Source: Bradyrhizobium septentrionale (GTDB lineage Bacteria > Pseudomonadota > Alphaproteobacteria > Rhizobiales > Xanthobacteraceae). From it: a stretch of DNA of 64,000 bases. This document shows positions 45,654-54,519 of this stretch, in pieces. Below the pieces are notes generated by a model. It made no database searches. It worked only from the letters and a program-made list of their open reading frames with translations, and was not told where the DNA came from. A program made the translations under genes and the position numbers. The first letter of the stretch is position 1. Each line of letters opens with the position of its first letter. The stretch lies in the NCBI RefSeq assembly GCF_011516645.4, contig NZ_CP088285.1, forward strand, positions 2,808,501 through 2,872,500, read 5' to 3'.

Positions 45654-46247
45654 TTAAGTTCGATAGCCTGAATTTTTCAGGTAATTGGCGCATTCCTCGG
45701 GGGTGAAGGCGTCGAGTGCGTGGCCGATTGCGGCGCAGACCGCGTCGACGGTTCGCGCGGCAGCTTTGCGGAGCAGATGCTTGAGCTTGGCAAAGACCTG
45801 TTCGATCGGGTTCAGGTCGGGCGAGTATTTGGGCAGGAAGAAGAGTTTGGCGCCGACCGAACGGATGAGTTGGCGAACTGCTTTGCTCCTGTGGCTACCG
45901 AGGTTATCCAAGACGACGATATCGCCGGGTCGAAGGACAGGCAGAAGAACCTTCTCGACATAGGTGCGAAAGCTCACGCCATCGATCGGCCCCTCGATGA
46001 ACCATGGCGCATCGATCCGGTCATGGCGCAAGGCCGCCAGGAAGGTCATGGTCTTCCAGCGACCGTGGGGAACCGTGGCAGGAAGTCTGTGCCCGCGCGG
46101 TGCCCATCCACGCAAAGGCGCCATATCGGTTCTGGTCCATGTCTCGTCGATGAAGACGAGCCGCTCAGCTTCGACGCGCCCTTGATATTTTGTCCACTGG
46201 GCTCGCCGCCGCGCGACCGCGGGTCGATCCCGTTCGCCAGCCGCCAC
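45654..46247 (-). CDS. IS630 transposase, C-terminal part (DDE domain)
   Basis: 197 residues. It carries the catalytic DDE triad: aspartate in RLVFIDETWTRTDM, aspartate in GDIVVLDNLGSHRS, glutamate in SPDLNPIEQVFAKLKHLLRK. It has no convincing start codon or ribosome site of its own (it could open at a GTG), and its frame continues upstream into the 8-A run at 46250-46257. It is therefore meant to be made as a fusion with the N-terminal frame. The join would read LSFKK then SVAAGERDRP, as in single-frame relatives of this family. Confidence 0.88.
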   Translation of the reverse strand: MAAGERDRPAVARRRAQWTKYQGRVEAERLVFIDETWTRTDMAPLRGWAPRGHRLPATVPHGRWKTMTFLAALRHDRIDAPWFIEGPIDGVSFRTYVEKVLLPVLRPGDIVVLDNLGSHRSKAVRQLIRSVGAKLFFLPKYSPDLNPIEQVFAKLKHLLRKAAARTVDAVCAAIGHALDAFTPEECANYLKNSGYRT

Positions 46248-46593
46248 GCTTTTTTTTGAAGCTTAGCTTCTCGGCGTGCACGAAGTCCCACACCGAGTGA
46301 TAGTCGACCTTCAGGCCGCGTCCAGCAAGCTCGGCAACGAGCCCCCGTATAGTGAAATCGCCGTCCTTGATCCGCTGCGACAGCCAAGCCGCGTGGTCTC
46401 CCGAAACCGCCCTCGGCTTATGACCGCCCATCTGGCCAGGCTCAACGCTGCCGGTCTCCTCGACCCGCTGCATCCAACCGATTGCGGTGCTGATCGCGAC
46501 CCCAAACTGCTTGGCCGCCTGATTGCGAGACATCCCGCCCTCGATCGCCGACACGACTCGCTTGCGAAGATCCAGAGAATAAGGCTTGCCCAT
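46165..46593 (-). CDS. IS630 transposase, N-terminal part (helix-turn-helix)
   Basis: 142 residues as read, of which about 115 are genuine. MGKPYSLDLRKRVVSAIEGG and SRNQAAKQFGVAISTAIGWM form the paired helix-turn-helix DNA-binding part; FTIRGLVAELAGRGLKVDYH follows. After LSFKKK, coded by a run of eight A residues (46250-46257 on this strand), the frame enters unrelated residues. Moving one base forward at the run restores the DDE half. This is either programmed slippage or a recent one-base insertion. Confidence 0.88.
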   Translation of the reverse strand: MGKPYSLDLRKRVVSAIEGGMSRNQAAKQFGVAISTAIGWMQRVEETGSVEPGQMGGHKPRAVSGDHAAWLSQRIKDGDFTIRGLVAELAGRGLKVDYHSVWDFVHAEKLSFKKKRGGWRTGSTRGRAAASPVDKISRARRS

Positions 46594-46640
46594 CCATGCT
46601 GGCCTCCAACCCAGTCAGCATGGTGAATCAGAAACACACC

Positions 46641-46659
46641 GATTTGGGAATCCCAAATC
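46641..46659. promoter_or_regulatory. Palindrome inside IS630 right end
   Basis: GATTTGGGAATCCCAAATC is a perfect 19-bp inverted repeat (9-base arms, one central base) between the right terminal repeat and the transposase start. It may bind the transposase or limit its expression. Confidence 0.5.
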
Positions 46660-46686
46660 GATTCAACCTAACCCCATCCCGCTCTA

Positions 46687-47487
46687 GCGCTGAGTTGCCC
46701 GACGGCGCAAGCCCCCGCAGCAAAAACATTTCGGTTTATCGTAAGGACAACTCAGTGGTATGAATCCTTCGTCTCACCCGATTGAGGGGCGCTCGCGATC
46801 GTCAGGAACGTTGCGGTGGGATGCGGTGGACGCCGAAGTGCACGCGACGAACGTGGGCCAAGGCGGACGGTGAAATCGTGTGGTCCTGACGCCCTAGCGG
46901 CAGGTGTCTTTTCACAGAACGCTAACGCGTCCTGTGAAGACGGTGACAAGCAAGCCCAGTCTCGCCGGGGAGAGCACGTATAAGCCGTAACCCATCGCGC
47001 AGGGAAAGCCGGGATGCTTCCGGTTTCACCTGTGGTCCCACCCCGGTGCTTTTTGTTGCACCGGACCCATGGGTGCGATCGGCGCCCGGCTTTCCCTGCG
47101 CCCTCTGATTGGAGGGGGGCGGAACGAACGGCAAAACTCGGACAAACATGTCGCGAGGATTCGAAATCGTGCCTTCTATGGTGCTGTCATCGCCCGGCTC
47201 GACCGGGCGATCCAGTACGCCGCGGCCTCTCGGTTCAGGCACGGACGTCTCTGGGTCACCCGGTCAAGCCGGGTGACGACACCGGATGGATTCCTGACGG
47301 GCTCCCGTGCGGCGACCATCTCAGCCTGGCCCTTCTCCCCTGCGACAGCGGCAGGGCGGCTGCGCGACGGGATGGGGCGTTTGGAGGCCCCAAGCCGTTG
47401 ACCCCATGGGCGATTTTGTGGCCTAGTCCGCCGTCCCCGAACGGGACCCGAAAATCACCCAAAGCCACCCAAAATCCCTGCGATTTC
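46687..47487. repeat. Repeat-rich intergenic block before leuS
   Basis: About 800 bases without a credible gene. 46997-47101 is a large stem: GCGCAGGGAAAGCCGGG pairs with CCCGGCTTTCCCTGCG and C; the stretch from about 46850, with GAGAGCACGTATAAGCCG, belongs to the same dispersed repeat. 47186-47280 is a second element, GTCATCGCCCGGCTCGACCG at the left against CGGTCAAGCCGGGTGACGAC at the right. The leuS promoter must lie in the last 200 bases. Confidence 0.7.
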
Positions 47488-50112
47488 ATGACCGCCGAAC
47501 GCTACAACGCCCGTGAATCCGAACCCCGCTGGCAGCGCCTGTGGGACGAAAAGGCGATCTTCGCCTCCAAGAACGACGATAAGCGGCCGAAATACTACGT
47601 GCTCGAGATGTTCCCGTACCCGTCGGGGCGCATCCATATCGGCCATGTCCGCAACTACACGCTCGGCGACGTGCTGGCGCGCTTCATGCGCGCCAAGGGG
47701 TTCAACGTGCTGCACCCGATGGGCTGGGACGCGTTCGGCCTGCCGGCGGAGAATGCCGCGATCGAGCGCAAGGTGGCGCCGAAGGCGTGGACCTACGACA
47801 ACATCGCCGCGATGAAGAAGCAGCTGCGCTCGATCGGGCTGTCGCTCGACTGGTCACGCGAATTCGCGACCTGCGACCCCAGCTACTACAAGCATCAGCA
47901 GAAGATGTTCCTGGACATGCTGCGCACAGGCCTCGCCGAGCGCGAGAAGCGCAAGCTGAACTGGGATCCGGTCGACATGACCGTGCTCGCCAACGAGCAG
48001 GTGATCGACGGCCGCGGCTGGCGCTCGGGGGCGGTTGTCGAACAACGGGAAATGAGCCAGTGGGTCTTCAAGATCACGAAGTACGCGCAGGAGCTCTTGG
48101 AGGCGCTGGACGGTCTCGATCGCTGGCCCGACAAGGTGCGGCTGATGCAGCGCAACTGGATCGGCCGCTCCGAAGGCCTCTTGATCCGCTTCGCGCTTGA
48201 TGCGGCGACGACGCCGGCCGGCGAGACCGAGCTGAAGATCTTCACCACGCGGCCGGACACGCTGTTCGGTGCAAAATTCATGGCGATCTCGGCGGATCAT
48301 CCGCTGGCGGTCGCCGCTGCCGCGAAGAATCCCAGGCTCGCCGAGTTCATCGCCGATATCAAGAAGATCGGCACCGCGCAGTCGATCATCGACACGGCCG
48401 AGAAGCAGGGCTTCGACACCGGCATCAAGGCGGTGCATCCGTTCGACCCGAGCTGGAAGCTGCCGGTCTATGTCGCGAACTTCGTGCTGATGGAATACGG
48501 CACCGGCGCGATCTTCGGCTGCCCGGCGCACGACCAGCGCGACCTCGACTTTGTCAATAAATACGGCCTCGGCAACGTGCCGGTGGTCTGCCCCGAGGGC
48601 CAGGACCCGAAGACGTTTTTCATCACCGACACCGCTTATGACGGTGACGGCCGCATGATCAATTCCCGCTTCCTCGACGGCATGACGATCGACCAGGCGA
48701 AGGAAGAGGTTGCGAAGCGTCTGGAGAGCGAGCTGCGCGGTAACGCGCCGGTCGGCGAGCGGCAGGTCAATTTCCGCCTGCGCGACTGGGGCATTTCGCG
48801 CCAGCGCTATTGGGGCTGCCCGATCCCGGTGATCCACTGCCCGACCTGCGACGTGGTGCCGGTGCCGGATGACCAGCTGCCGGTGACGCTGCCTGAGGAT
48901 GTCAGCTTCGACAAACCCGGCAACGCGCTCGACCATCATCCGACCTGGAAGCACGTCACTTGTCCCAAGTGCGGCGGCAAGGCGGTGCGCGAGACCGACA
49001 CAATGGACACCTTCGTGGACTCGTCCTGGTACTTCGCGCGCTTCACCGATCCCTGGAACGAGACGGCGCCGACCACGCCCACGGTCGCTAACCGGATGAT
49101 GCCGGTCGACCAGTATATCGGCGGCGTCGAGCACGCGATCCTGCATCTGCTGTACAGCCGCTTCTTCACGCGCGCGATGAAGGCGACCGGCCATATCGAC
49201 ATGACCGAGCCGTTCGCCGGCATGTTCACGCAGGGCATGGTGGTGCACGAGACCTACCAGAAGGCCGACGGCAGCTGGGTCACGCCGGCCGAGGTGAAGA
49301 TCGAGGTTGGCGGCAACGGCCGCCGTGCGGTGCTGCTGGCGACCGGCGAAGACGTCGAGATCGGCCCGATCGAGAAGATGTCGAAGTCGAAGAAGAACAC
49401 CGTCGACCCCGACGACATCATCGCGAGCTACGGCGCCGACGTCGCGCGCTGGTTCATGCTGTCGGACTCCCCGCCAGACCGCGACGTGATCTGGAGCGAC
49501 GAACGCGTCCAGGGCGCTGCGCGCTTCGTGCAGCGGCTGTGGCGGCTGGTGAACGAATCGGCCGAGATCGCCAAAACGGCGCCGGCGGCCCGGCCGGCGA
49601 CGTTCGGACCCGAGGCGCTGACGCTGCGCAAGGCGGCCCATGGCGCGCTCGACAAGGTGTCGTCCGGGATCGAGCGGCTGCATTTCAATGTGTGTCTCGC
49701 CCATATCCGCGAGTTCGCCAACGCGCTGGCCGAGGTGCTGGCCAAAGGCGACAAGCCAGCGCCCGATGTCGCTTGGGCGGTCAAGGAGGCTGCGACCATC
49801 CTGGTCCAGCTGTTTTCGCCGATGATGCCGCATCTGGCCGAGGAGTGCTGGGTGGTTCTGGGCCGGGAGGGGCTGGTTTCCGAGGCCGATTGGCCGCAAA
49901 TCGAACGCGATTTGCTGGTCGAAGACAGCGTGACCCTGGTCGTCCAGGTCAACGGTAAAAAACGAGGTGATGTTACCGTGCCACGGGCGGCGCAAAATGC
50001 GGATATAGAGGCTGCCGTTTTGGCGCTCGATGCGGTAAAAGCCGCCTTGGGCGGCAAACCCGTCCGCAAGGTGATCGTGGTGCCCATGAGGATCGTCAAT
50101 GTTGTCGGCTAG
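47488..50112 (+). CDS. leuS: Leucyl-tRNA synthetase
   Basis: 874 residues from the ATG at 47488, giving [20 protein letters not shown], the standard start; the frame is open further upstream only through the repeat block. The class I signatures are complete: HIGH in [15 protein letters not shown] (about residue 50) and KMSKS in [15 protein letters not shown] (about residue 629). The editing domain lies at about 230-430 ([16 protein letters not shown], then [15 protein letters not shown]). It charges tRNA-Leu. lptE overlaps its last 14 bases and holA follows, an arrangement conserved in alphaproteobacteria. Confidence 0.98.
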   Translation: MTAERYNARESEPRWQRLWDEKAIFASKNDDKRPKYYVLEMFPYPSGRIHIGHVRNYTLGDVLARFMRAKGFNVLHPMGWDAFGLPAENAAIERKVAPKAWTYDNIAAMKKQLRSIGLSLDWSREFATCDPSYYKHQQKMFLDMLRTGLAEREKRKLNWDPVDMTVLANEQVIDGRGWRSGAVVEQREMSQWVFKITKYAQELLEALDGLDRWPDKVRLMQRNWIGRSEGLLIRFALDAATTPAGETELKIFTTRPDTLFGAKFMAISADHPLAVAAAAKNPRLAEFIADIKKIGTAQSIIDTAEKQGFDTGIKAVHPFDPSWKLPVYVANFVLMEYGTGAIFGCPAHDQRDLDFVNKYGLGNVPVVCPEGQDPKTFFITDTAYDGDGRMINSRFLDGMTIDQAKEEVAKRLESELRGNAPVGERQVNFRLRDWGISRQRYWGCPIPVIHCPTCDVVPVPDDQLPVTLPEDVSFDKPGNALDHHPTWKHVTCPKCGGKAVRETDTMDTFVDSSWYFARFTDPWNETAPTTPTVANRMMPVDQYIGGVEHAILHLLYSRFFTRAMKATGHIDMTEPFAGMFTQGMVVHETYQKADGSWVTPAEVKIEVGGNGRRAVLLATGEDVEIGPIEKMSKSKKNTVDPDDIIASYGADVARWFMLSDSPPDRDVIWSDERVQGAARFVQRLWRLVNESAEIAKTAPAARPATFGPEALTLRKAAHGALDKVSSGIERLHFNVCLAHIREFANALAEVLAKGDKPAPDVAWAVKEAATILVQLFSPMMPHLAEECWVVLGREGLVSEADWPQIERDLLVEDSVTLVVQVNGKKRGDVTVPRAAQNADIEAAVLALDAVKAALGGKPVRKVIVVPMRIVNVVG

Positions 50113-50656
50113 GATTGGGATCGCTGCTCGGCTCTTGGCCGTGGCCGCCTTGGCCGCGCTGACGGCCGGATGCTTCCAGCCGATGTATGCCGAGCGCACC
50201 CTCGACGGGTCGTCGTCCGCGCTGCGCGAAAAGCTGATGGCCGTCGAGGTTCCGCCGGTCGACAAGCCGAACGCCTCCCGCGAGGCCCGGGTCGGCGTCG
50301 AGGTCCGCAACGCGCTCGCCTTCAAGCTCTACGGCACCGCCACCGGCGTGCCGCCGACGCACCGGCTGGTGCTGCGCTTCACCACCAACCGCGCCTCACT
50401 GATGCTCGACCCGACCACCGCGCTGCCGACCAGCGAGAACTACGGCATCGACGCCCAGTTCAACCTGGTCGAGATCGCGTCGAACAAGTCGGTGATGAGC
50501 GGCACCACGTTTTCGCGCGTGTCCTATGACATGCCGGGCTCCTACCAGCGCTACTCCCGCGCCCGCGCCTTCCGCGACGCCGAGGACCGCGCCGCGCAGG
50601 AGATCGCCGACAACATCCAGACCCGGCTCGCCTCCTTCTTCGCCACCGGAACCTGA
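50099..50656 (+). CDS. lptE: LPS-assembly lipoprotein LptE
   Basis: A 185-residue lipoprotein: signal peptide with lipobox LTAGC at about 21-25 (cysteine becomes lipidated), then [14 protein letters not shown]. The mature part fits the LptE/RlpB family in the leuS-lptE-holA setting ([35 protein letters not shown]). LptE plugs the LptD barrel that places lipopolysaccharide in the outer membrane. It overlaps leuS by 14 bases and ends 8 bases before holA, so it should be co-translated with them. Confidence 0.92.
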   Translation: MLSARIGIAARLLAVAALAALTAGCFQPMYAERTLDGSSSALREKLMAVEVPPVDKPNASREARVGVEVRNALAFKLYGTATGVPPTHRLVLRFTTNRASLMLDPTTALPTSENYGIDAQFNLVEIASNKSVMSGTTFSRVSYDMPGSYQRYSRARAFRDAEDRAAQEIADNIQTRLASFFATGT

Positions 50657-50664
50657 TCGCCGCA

Positions 50665-51696
50665 TTGGCAGCACTTCGCGGAAAAGAGATCGACAGCTTC
50701 CTCGCCCGGCCTGACGCCGGCCGTCCGATCATCCTGCTTTACGGTCCGGACCTGGGCCTGGTGCGCGAGCGCGCCGACGCGCTGATGGCCTCCGCCGTCG
50801 ACGATCCCAACGATCCGTTCTCGCTGGTGCGGCTCGATGGCGACGAGCTCGCCGCCGAGCCGTCGCGGCTGGTCGATGAAGCCATGACCGTACCGCTGTT
50901 CGGCGGCCGCCGCGCCATCCGCGTCCGCGCCGGCTCGCGCAACTTCTCGAGCGGCGTCGAGACGCTGACCGAGACTGCCGCACTGAAGGATTGCCGCATC
51001 GTGATCGAGGCCGGCGAACTGCGGCCGGAATCGCCGCTCCGCAAGATCTGCGAGCGCGCCAAGAATGCGGTCGCGATCGGCTGCTATCCCGACACCGAAC
51101 GCGACCTCACCAAGCTGATCGAGGACGAGCTGCGTCTCTCCAATCTGCGGCTCGCCGCCGATGCGCGCGCGGTGCTGATGTCGCTGCTCGGCGGCGACCG
51201 TATGGCCTCGCGCAACGAGCTGCGCAAGCTTGCGCTGTTCGCCCACGGCAAAAGCGAGATCACGCTCGACGACGTCATGACCGTGGTCTCCGACGCCTCC
51301 GAGCTGAAACTCGATCCGATCGTCGATGGCGCCTTCGCCGGCAACGCTGCGCTGGTCGAGAGCGAGTTCACCAAAGCAATGGTCGCCGGCACCTATCCCG
51401 GCGTCATCATCTCGGCCGCGCAGCGCCAGGCGGCGTGGCTGCACAAATCGGCGCTTGCGATCGCGGACGGCGCGCCGGCGTCAACCGTGCTCGAGAGCGG
51501 ATTTCCGCGGCTACACTTCTCGCGCAAACCCATGGTCGAGATCGCGCTGCGCAATTTCACGCCGCCGCGGCTGGTGAATGTGATCGATCAGCTCGCGACC
51601 GCAGCGCTCGACATGCGCAAGCAGGCCGCGCTCGCCGCCGTGATCGCACAGCGCGCGCTGCTGTCGATCGCGGCGAATGCGAAGCGGCGGGGGTGA
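50665..51696 (+). CDS. holA: DNA polymerase III delta subunit
   Basis: A 343-residue clamp-loader subunit read from a TTG at 50665 (reads as MAALRGKEIDSFLARPDAG). No ATG or GTG fits better at the 5' end, because the lptE stop is only 8 bases away. Family segments: PIILLYGPDLGLVRERADAL, TVPLFGGRRAIRVRAGSRNF, LVIEAGEL-type region and MSLLGGDRMASRNELRKLAL. It opens the beta clamp within the replisome. The TTG start suggests low, coupled expression after lptE. Confidence 0.93.
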   Translation: MAALRGKEIDSFLARPDAGRPIILLYGPDLGLVRERADALMASAVDDPNDPFSLVRLDGDELAAEPSRLVDEAMTVPLFGGRRAIRVRAGSRNFSSGVETLTETAALKDCRIVIEAGELRPESPLRKICERAKNAVAIGCYPDTERDLTKLIEDELRLSNLRLAADARAVLMSLLGGDRMASRNELRKLALFAHGKSEITLDDVMTVVSDASELKLDPIVDGAFAGNAALVESEFTKAMVAGTYPGVIISAAQRQAAWLHKSALAIADGAPASTVLESGFPRLHFSRKPMVEIALRNFTPPRLVNVIDQLATAALDMRKQAALAAVIAQRALLSIAANAKRRG

Positions 51697-51706
51697 ATTT
51701 GATGGA

Positions 51707-51817
51707 GTCATTCCGGGGCATGCGAAGCATGAACCCGGAATCTGGATGTGGTGAAACGAGATTCTCAGGTGCGCAATTGCGCACCATAGTTCGCGCTGAC
51801 GCGCGCCCCGGAATGAC
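51707..51817. repeat. Palindromic intergenic repeat (GTCATTCCGGGG type)
   Basis: Opens GTCATTCCGGGGCATGCGAA and closes GCGCGCCCCGGAATGAC; inner GGTGCGCAATTGCGCACC is another perfect palindrome. It lies between convergent holA and parB and is related to 9934-10012. Confidence 0.75.
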
Positions 51818-51824
51818 GAAACCG

Positions 51825-52712
51825 CTAGCCGCCCTCGAGCCGCCGCACCACCTCGTCGAGCTGCTCGAGGTTGCGGTAGCTGATCTGGACGGTGCCGCCG
51901 GGATCGCGATGACTGACGGTGACGGCAAGGCCGAGCGCATCGCTGACGCGCTTCTCGAGCGCCAGCGTATCGGCATCCTTGTCGACCTTGGCCGCACTGC
52001 CACTACGCGCCTTCTGCGGCTTGCGCTCCGGCACGCCCTCCTCATGCGCCAGCGCCTCGGCCTGGCGGACGTTGAGGCCCTCGGCGACGATGCGCTTCGC
52101 GGCAGCGAGCGGATCCGGCACGCCGATCAGCGCGCGGGCGTGGCCGGCGGACAGATCGCCCTTGGAGATCAGCGCCTGCACCTCGGCGGGCAGCTTGGTC
52201 AGCCGCATCATGTTGGCGACATGGCTGCGGCTCTTGCCGACGATCTTGGCGATGTCTTCCTGGTTGCGTTTGAACTCGTCGGCGAGCGCGTGATAGCCCT
52301 GCGCCTCTTCCATCGCGTTCAAGTCTTCGCGCTGGACGTTCTCGATGATCATGATCTCGAGCGCGTCGGAATCAGAAACCTCGACCGGCACGATCGGCAC
52401 TTCGTGCAGCCCGGCGAGTTGCGAGGCGCGCCAACGGCGCTCGCCTGCGATGATCTCGTAGCGGTCCTGCACGCCCTTGATGGCGCGCACCACGATCGGC
52501 TGGATCACGCCGCGCGCCTTGATCGAATCGGCAAGCTCGCCGAGCTCGGCGTCGGCGAAGCTGCGCCGCGGGTTGCGCGGGTTGGCCTTGAGGAATTCGA
52601 TCGGCACCTTGCGCTGGTTGCGCGGCCGCTCGACATGCGCGGCCTCGCCGCCGACATCTCCGATCAGGCTTGCCAGCCCGCGCCCCAGTCGCGAACGCGC
52701 TTCATCGGCCAT
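51825..52712 (-). CDS. parB: Chromosome partitioning protein ParB
   Basis: 295 residues from the ATG at 52712 (MADEARSRLGRGLASLIGD). The CTPase/N-engagement domain shows LKANPRNPRRSFADAELGEL and the GERR motif in IIAGERRWRASQLAG; IENVQREDLNAMEEAQGYH is Box II/III; SRSHVANMMRLTKLP is the helix-turn-helix that reads parS; the C-terminal dimer domain ends with YRNLEQLDEVVRRLEGG. ParB loads at parS, slides as a CTP clamp and forms the partition complex. Five parS-like sites occur 1.6-3.9 kb away. parA lies just upstream in the same operon. Confidence 0.97.
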   Translation of the reverse strand: MADEARSRLGRGLASLIGDVGGEAAHVERPRNQRKVPIEFLKANPRNPRRSFADAELGELADSIKARGVIQPIVVRAIKGVQDRYEIIAGERRWRASQLAGLHEVPIVPVEVSDSDALEIMIIENVQREDLNAMEEAQGYHALADEFKRNQEDIAKIVGKSRSHVANMMRLTKLPAEVQALISKGDLSAGHARALIGVPDPLAAAKRIVAEGLNVRQAEALAHEEGVPERKPQKARSGSAAKVDKDADTLALEKRVSDALGLAVTVSHRDPGGTVQISYRNLEQLDEVVRRLEGG

Positions 52713-52852
52713 TGTTGCGAGCTCCCTTGGATTCACGCGCAGTACTCCAGACTTGAATTTCAGAATCGATGGATGGGTCAGCGCAGCGAAGCCCATCGCA
52801 GCGCGCAAGGAGAGTGACGAGTTTCGCTTCGCTCCACCCATCCTGCGCACCG

Positions 52853-53704
52853 TCAATGCGCGCGCAGCTCGCGCTCGCGCTGGATCACTTCGGTGGCGAG
52901 CTTGAGATACGCATCGCTGCCGGCGCATTTGAGATCGTAGACCAGCACCGGCTTGCCGTAGGACGGCGCTTCCGAGATGCGCACGTTGCGCGGGATCATG
53001 GTGTCGTAGACCTTGTCGCCCATGAACTGGCGCACGTCGGCGACGACCTGGTTGGAGAGGTTGTTGCGCGAGTCGAACATGGTCAGCACGATGCCGTGGA
53101 TCGACAGGCTCGGATTGAGCGTCGAGCGCACCTGCTCCACGGTCTGCAGCAATTGCGACAGACCTTCGAGCGCGAAGAACTCGCATTGCAGCGGCACCAG
53201 GATCGCATCCGACGCCGCCATCGCGTTCACGGTGAGCAGATTGAGCGAGGGCGGGCAGTCGATCAGCACGTAGGTGTAGTCGGCTTCCGGCGAGACGTTG
53301 TTGTTCAGCCCGGCGATCGCATCGCGCAGCCGGAACGCGCGGCCCGGCGTGGTGCCGAGCTCGAGCTCGAGGCCGGAGAGATCCATGGTAGAGGCGGCGA
53401 TATGCAGCCGCGGCACCGCGGTCGCGACCACGGCATCGCGCAGCGGCGCTTCGCCGATCAGGACGTCGTAGGTCGAGCAGCTGCGGTTGCGGCGATCGAT
53501 GCCGAGGCCGGTCGAGGCGTTGCCCTGGGGATCGAGATCGACGATCAGGACGCGCTCACCAATCGCCGCGAGTGCCGTGCCAAGATTGATCGCTGTGGTT
53601 GTCTTGCCGACGCCGCCCTTCTGGTTGGCGAGCGACAGGATGCGCGGCTGGCCGGGCGGCTGCGACGTCCTATCCTCTTGATAAACCTCGTCCATCACGG
53701 TCAT
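52853..53704 (-). CDS. parA: Chromosome partitioning ATPase ParA
   Basis: 283 residues from the ATG at 53704; a start further upstream would run into rsmG, and the one chosen leaves 31 bases between them. The deviant Walker A is LANQKGGVGKTTTAINLG (KGGVGKT with signature lysine), followed by VLIVDLDPQGNASTGLG and VLIDCPPSLNLLTVNAM. ParA ATP dimers coat the nucleoid and pull ParB-parS complexes to the poles. parB lies 140 bases downstream. Confidence 0.97.
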   Translation of the reverse strand: MTVMDEVYQEDRTSQPPGQPRILSLANQKGGVGKTTTAINLGTALAAIGERVLIVDLDPQGNASTGLGIDRRNRSCSTYDVLIGEAPLRDAVVATAVPRLHIAASTMDLSGLELELGTTPGRAFRLRDAIAGLNNNVSPEADYTYVLIDCPPSLNLLTVNAMAASDAILVPLQCEFFALEGLSQLLQTVEQVRSTLNPSLSIHGIVLTMFDSRNNLSNQVVADVRQFMGDKVYDTMIPRNVRISEAPSYGKPVLVYDLKCAGSDAYLKLATEVIQRERELRAH

Positions 53705-53735
53705 ACCAAAATACCATTTGCTCTTGCGGAGTCCC

Positions 53736-54401
53736 CTAGCGCCGCTCGATTGACCCGAGTTCGACGATCCAGCCCTGTCCGCCGGTACGGCTGGCGTGTA
53801 GCTTTGGCTCAATAATCCAATATTTAGTGGCCTCGGTCAATTCGGCCTCTACATCTTGCCCCTTCAAAAACAGCGCATTGGCGCCCTTTTTGACCCACGG
53901 CTCCGCAAAGCCGATCAGTTGATGTAACGGAGCCAACGCCCGTGCGGTGACGCAATCGATGGGCCCCGCGATTCTATCCACAGTATCCCCGATATCAGCG
54001 AGATGCACCGTCCCCGGCGACGCCGTCACCCTGACAGCCTCGCGCAAGAATGCGGCCTTCTTGGCGATTCGTTCAACCAGATGGATCGATGCCCCCGGCG
54101 TCTCGGCCAAGGCACAGGCGAGGACGACGCCAGGAAAGCCGCCGCCGCTGCCGAGATCGACCCAGGATTTGGCCGAGGGCGCGAGGTTCAGAAGCTGGAG
54201 CGAATCGGAGATATGGCGGGTCCAGAGATTCGGCAGCGTCGATGGCGCGACGAGGTTGGTCTTCGCTTGCCATTCCAGGAGGAGGGCGATGTAGCGATCG
54301 AGCCGCGCCTCTGTTTCACGTGAAACAGGGGTCAGCGCGAGCGCTGCCGCCTTGTCCTTGGCGGAGACGGTGAGTTCTGCGGATTGCGAGGCTGGGGCCA
54401 T
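53736..54401 (-). CDS. rsmG: 16S rRNA 7-methylguanosine methyltransferase RsmG
   Basis: 221 residues from the ATG at 54401. The SAM-binding site is WVDLGSGGGFPGVVLACALA, followed by IHLVERIAKKAAFLREAV and VTARALAPLHQLIGFAEPWV. RsmG (GidB) methylates G527 of 16S rRNA in the 530 loop. Longer in-frame starts exist (up to 54584, inside mnmG), but they would span a parS-like site and the mnmG stop, and so are rejected. A perfect parS 16-mer lies within the coding sequence at 54312-54327, where it codes TPVSRETE. Confidence 0.95.
   Translation of the reverse strand: MAPASQSAELTVSAKDKAAALALTPVSRETEARLDRYIALLLEWQAKTNLVAPSTLPNLWTRHISDSLQLLNLAPSAKSWVDLGSGGGFPGVVLACALAETPGASIHLVERIAKKAAFLREAVRVTASPGTVHLADIGDTVDRIAGPIDCVTARALAPLHQLIGFAEPWVKKGANALFLKGQDVEAELTEATKYWIIEPKLHASRTGGQGWIVELGSIERR
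54312..54327. promoter_or_regulatory. parS site 1 (inside rsmG)
   Basis: TGTTTCACGTGAAACA is identical to the bacterial parS consensus recognised by ParB. It lies in the N-terminal codons of rsmG. Confidence 0.92.
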
Positions 54402-54503
54402 TCTGGGCGGAGGTCGGGCTGTCTGAACGAAAGGGAGGTAGACCGCGGGTCTCGGAGACGACGGAATCGTCTCCACCCCGCAAAGATAAGCGCTCAGCTC
54501 GTA

Positions 54504-54519
54504 CGTTTCACGTGAAACG
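54504..54519. promoter_or_regulatory. parS site 2 (mnmG-rsmG gap)
   Basis: CGTTTCACGTGAAACG keeps the 14-base core GTTTCACGTGAAAC of parS with changed outer bases, and ends one base before the mnmG stop codon. Confidence 0.85.

Larger units (their letters stand above)
45639..46686 (-). mobile_element. IS630-family insertion sequence
   Basis: The element is about 45641-46684 (1044 bp), flanked by TA on both sides (45639-45640, 46685-46686), the target of IS630/Tc1-mariner elements. Left end AAGCGTGATGGCATTAAGTT and right end (complement) GAGCGGGATGGGGTTAGGTT are imperfect inverted repeats. The transposase is in two overlapping frames (46593 to 45654). A 19-bp perfect palindrome lies at 46641-46659, just upstream of the transposase. 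Confidence 0.85.

Noticed and set aside
47854..50325. 823-codon frame opposite leuS and lptE
   Set aside because: It crosses two real genes on the other strand and has no family features.
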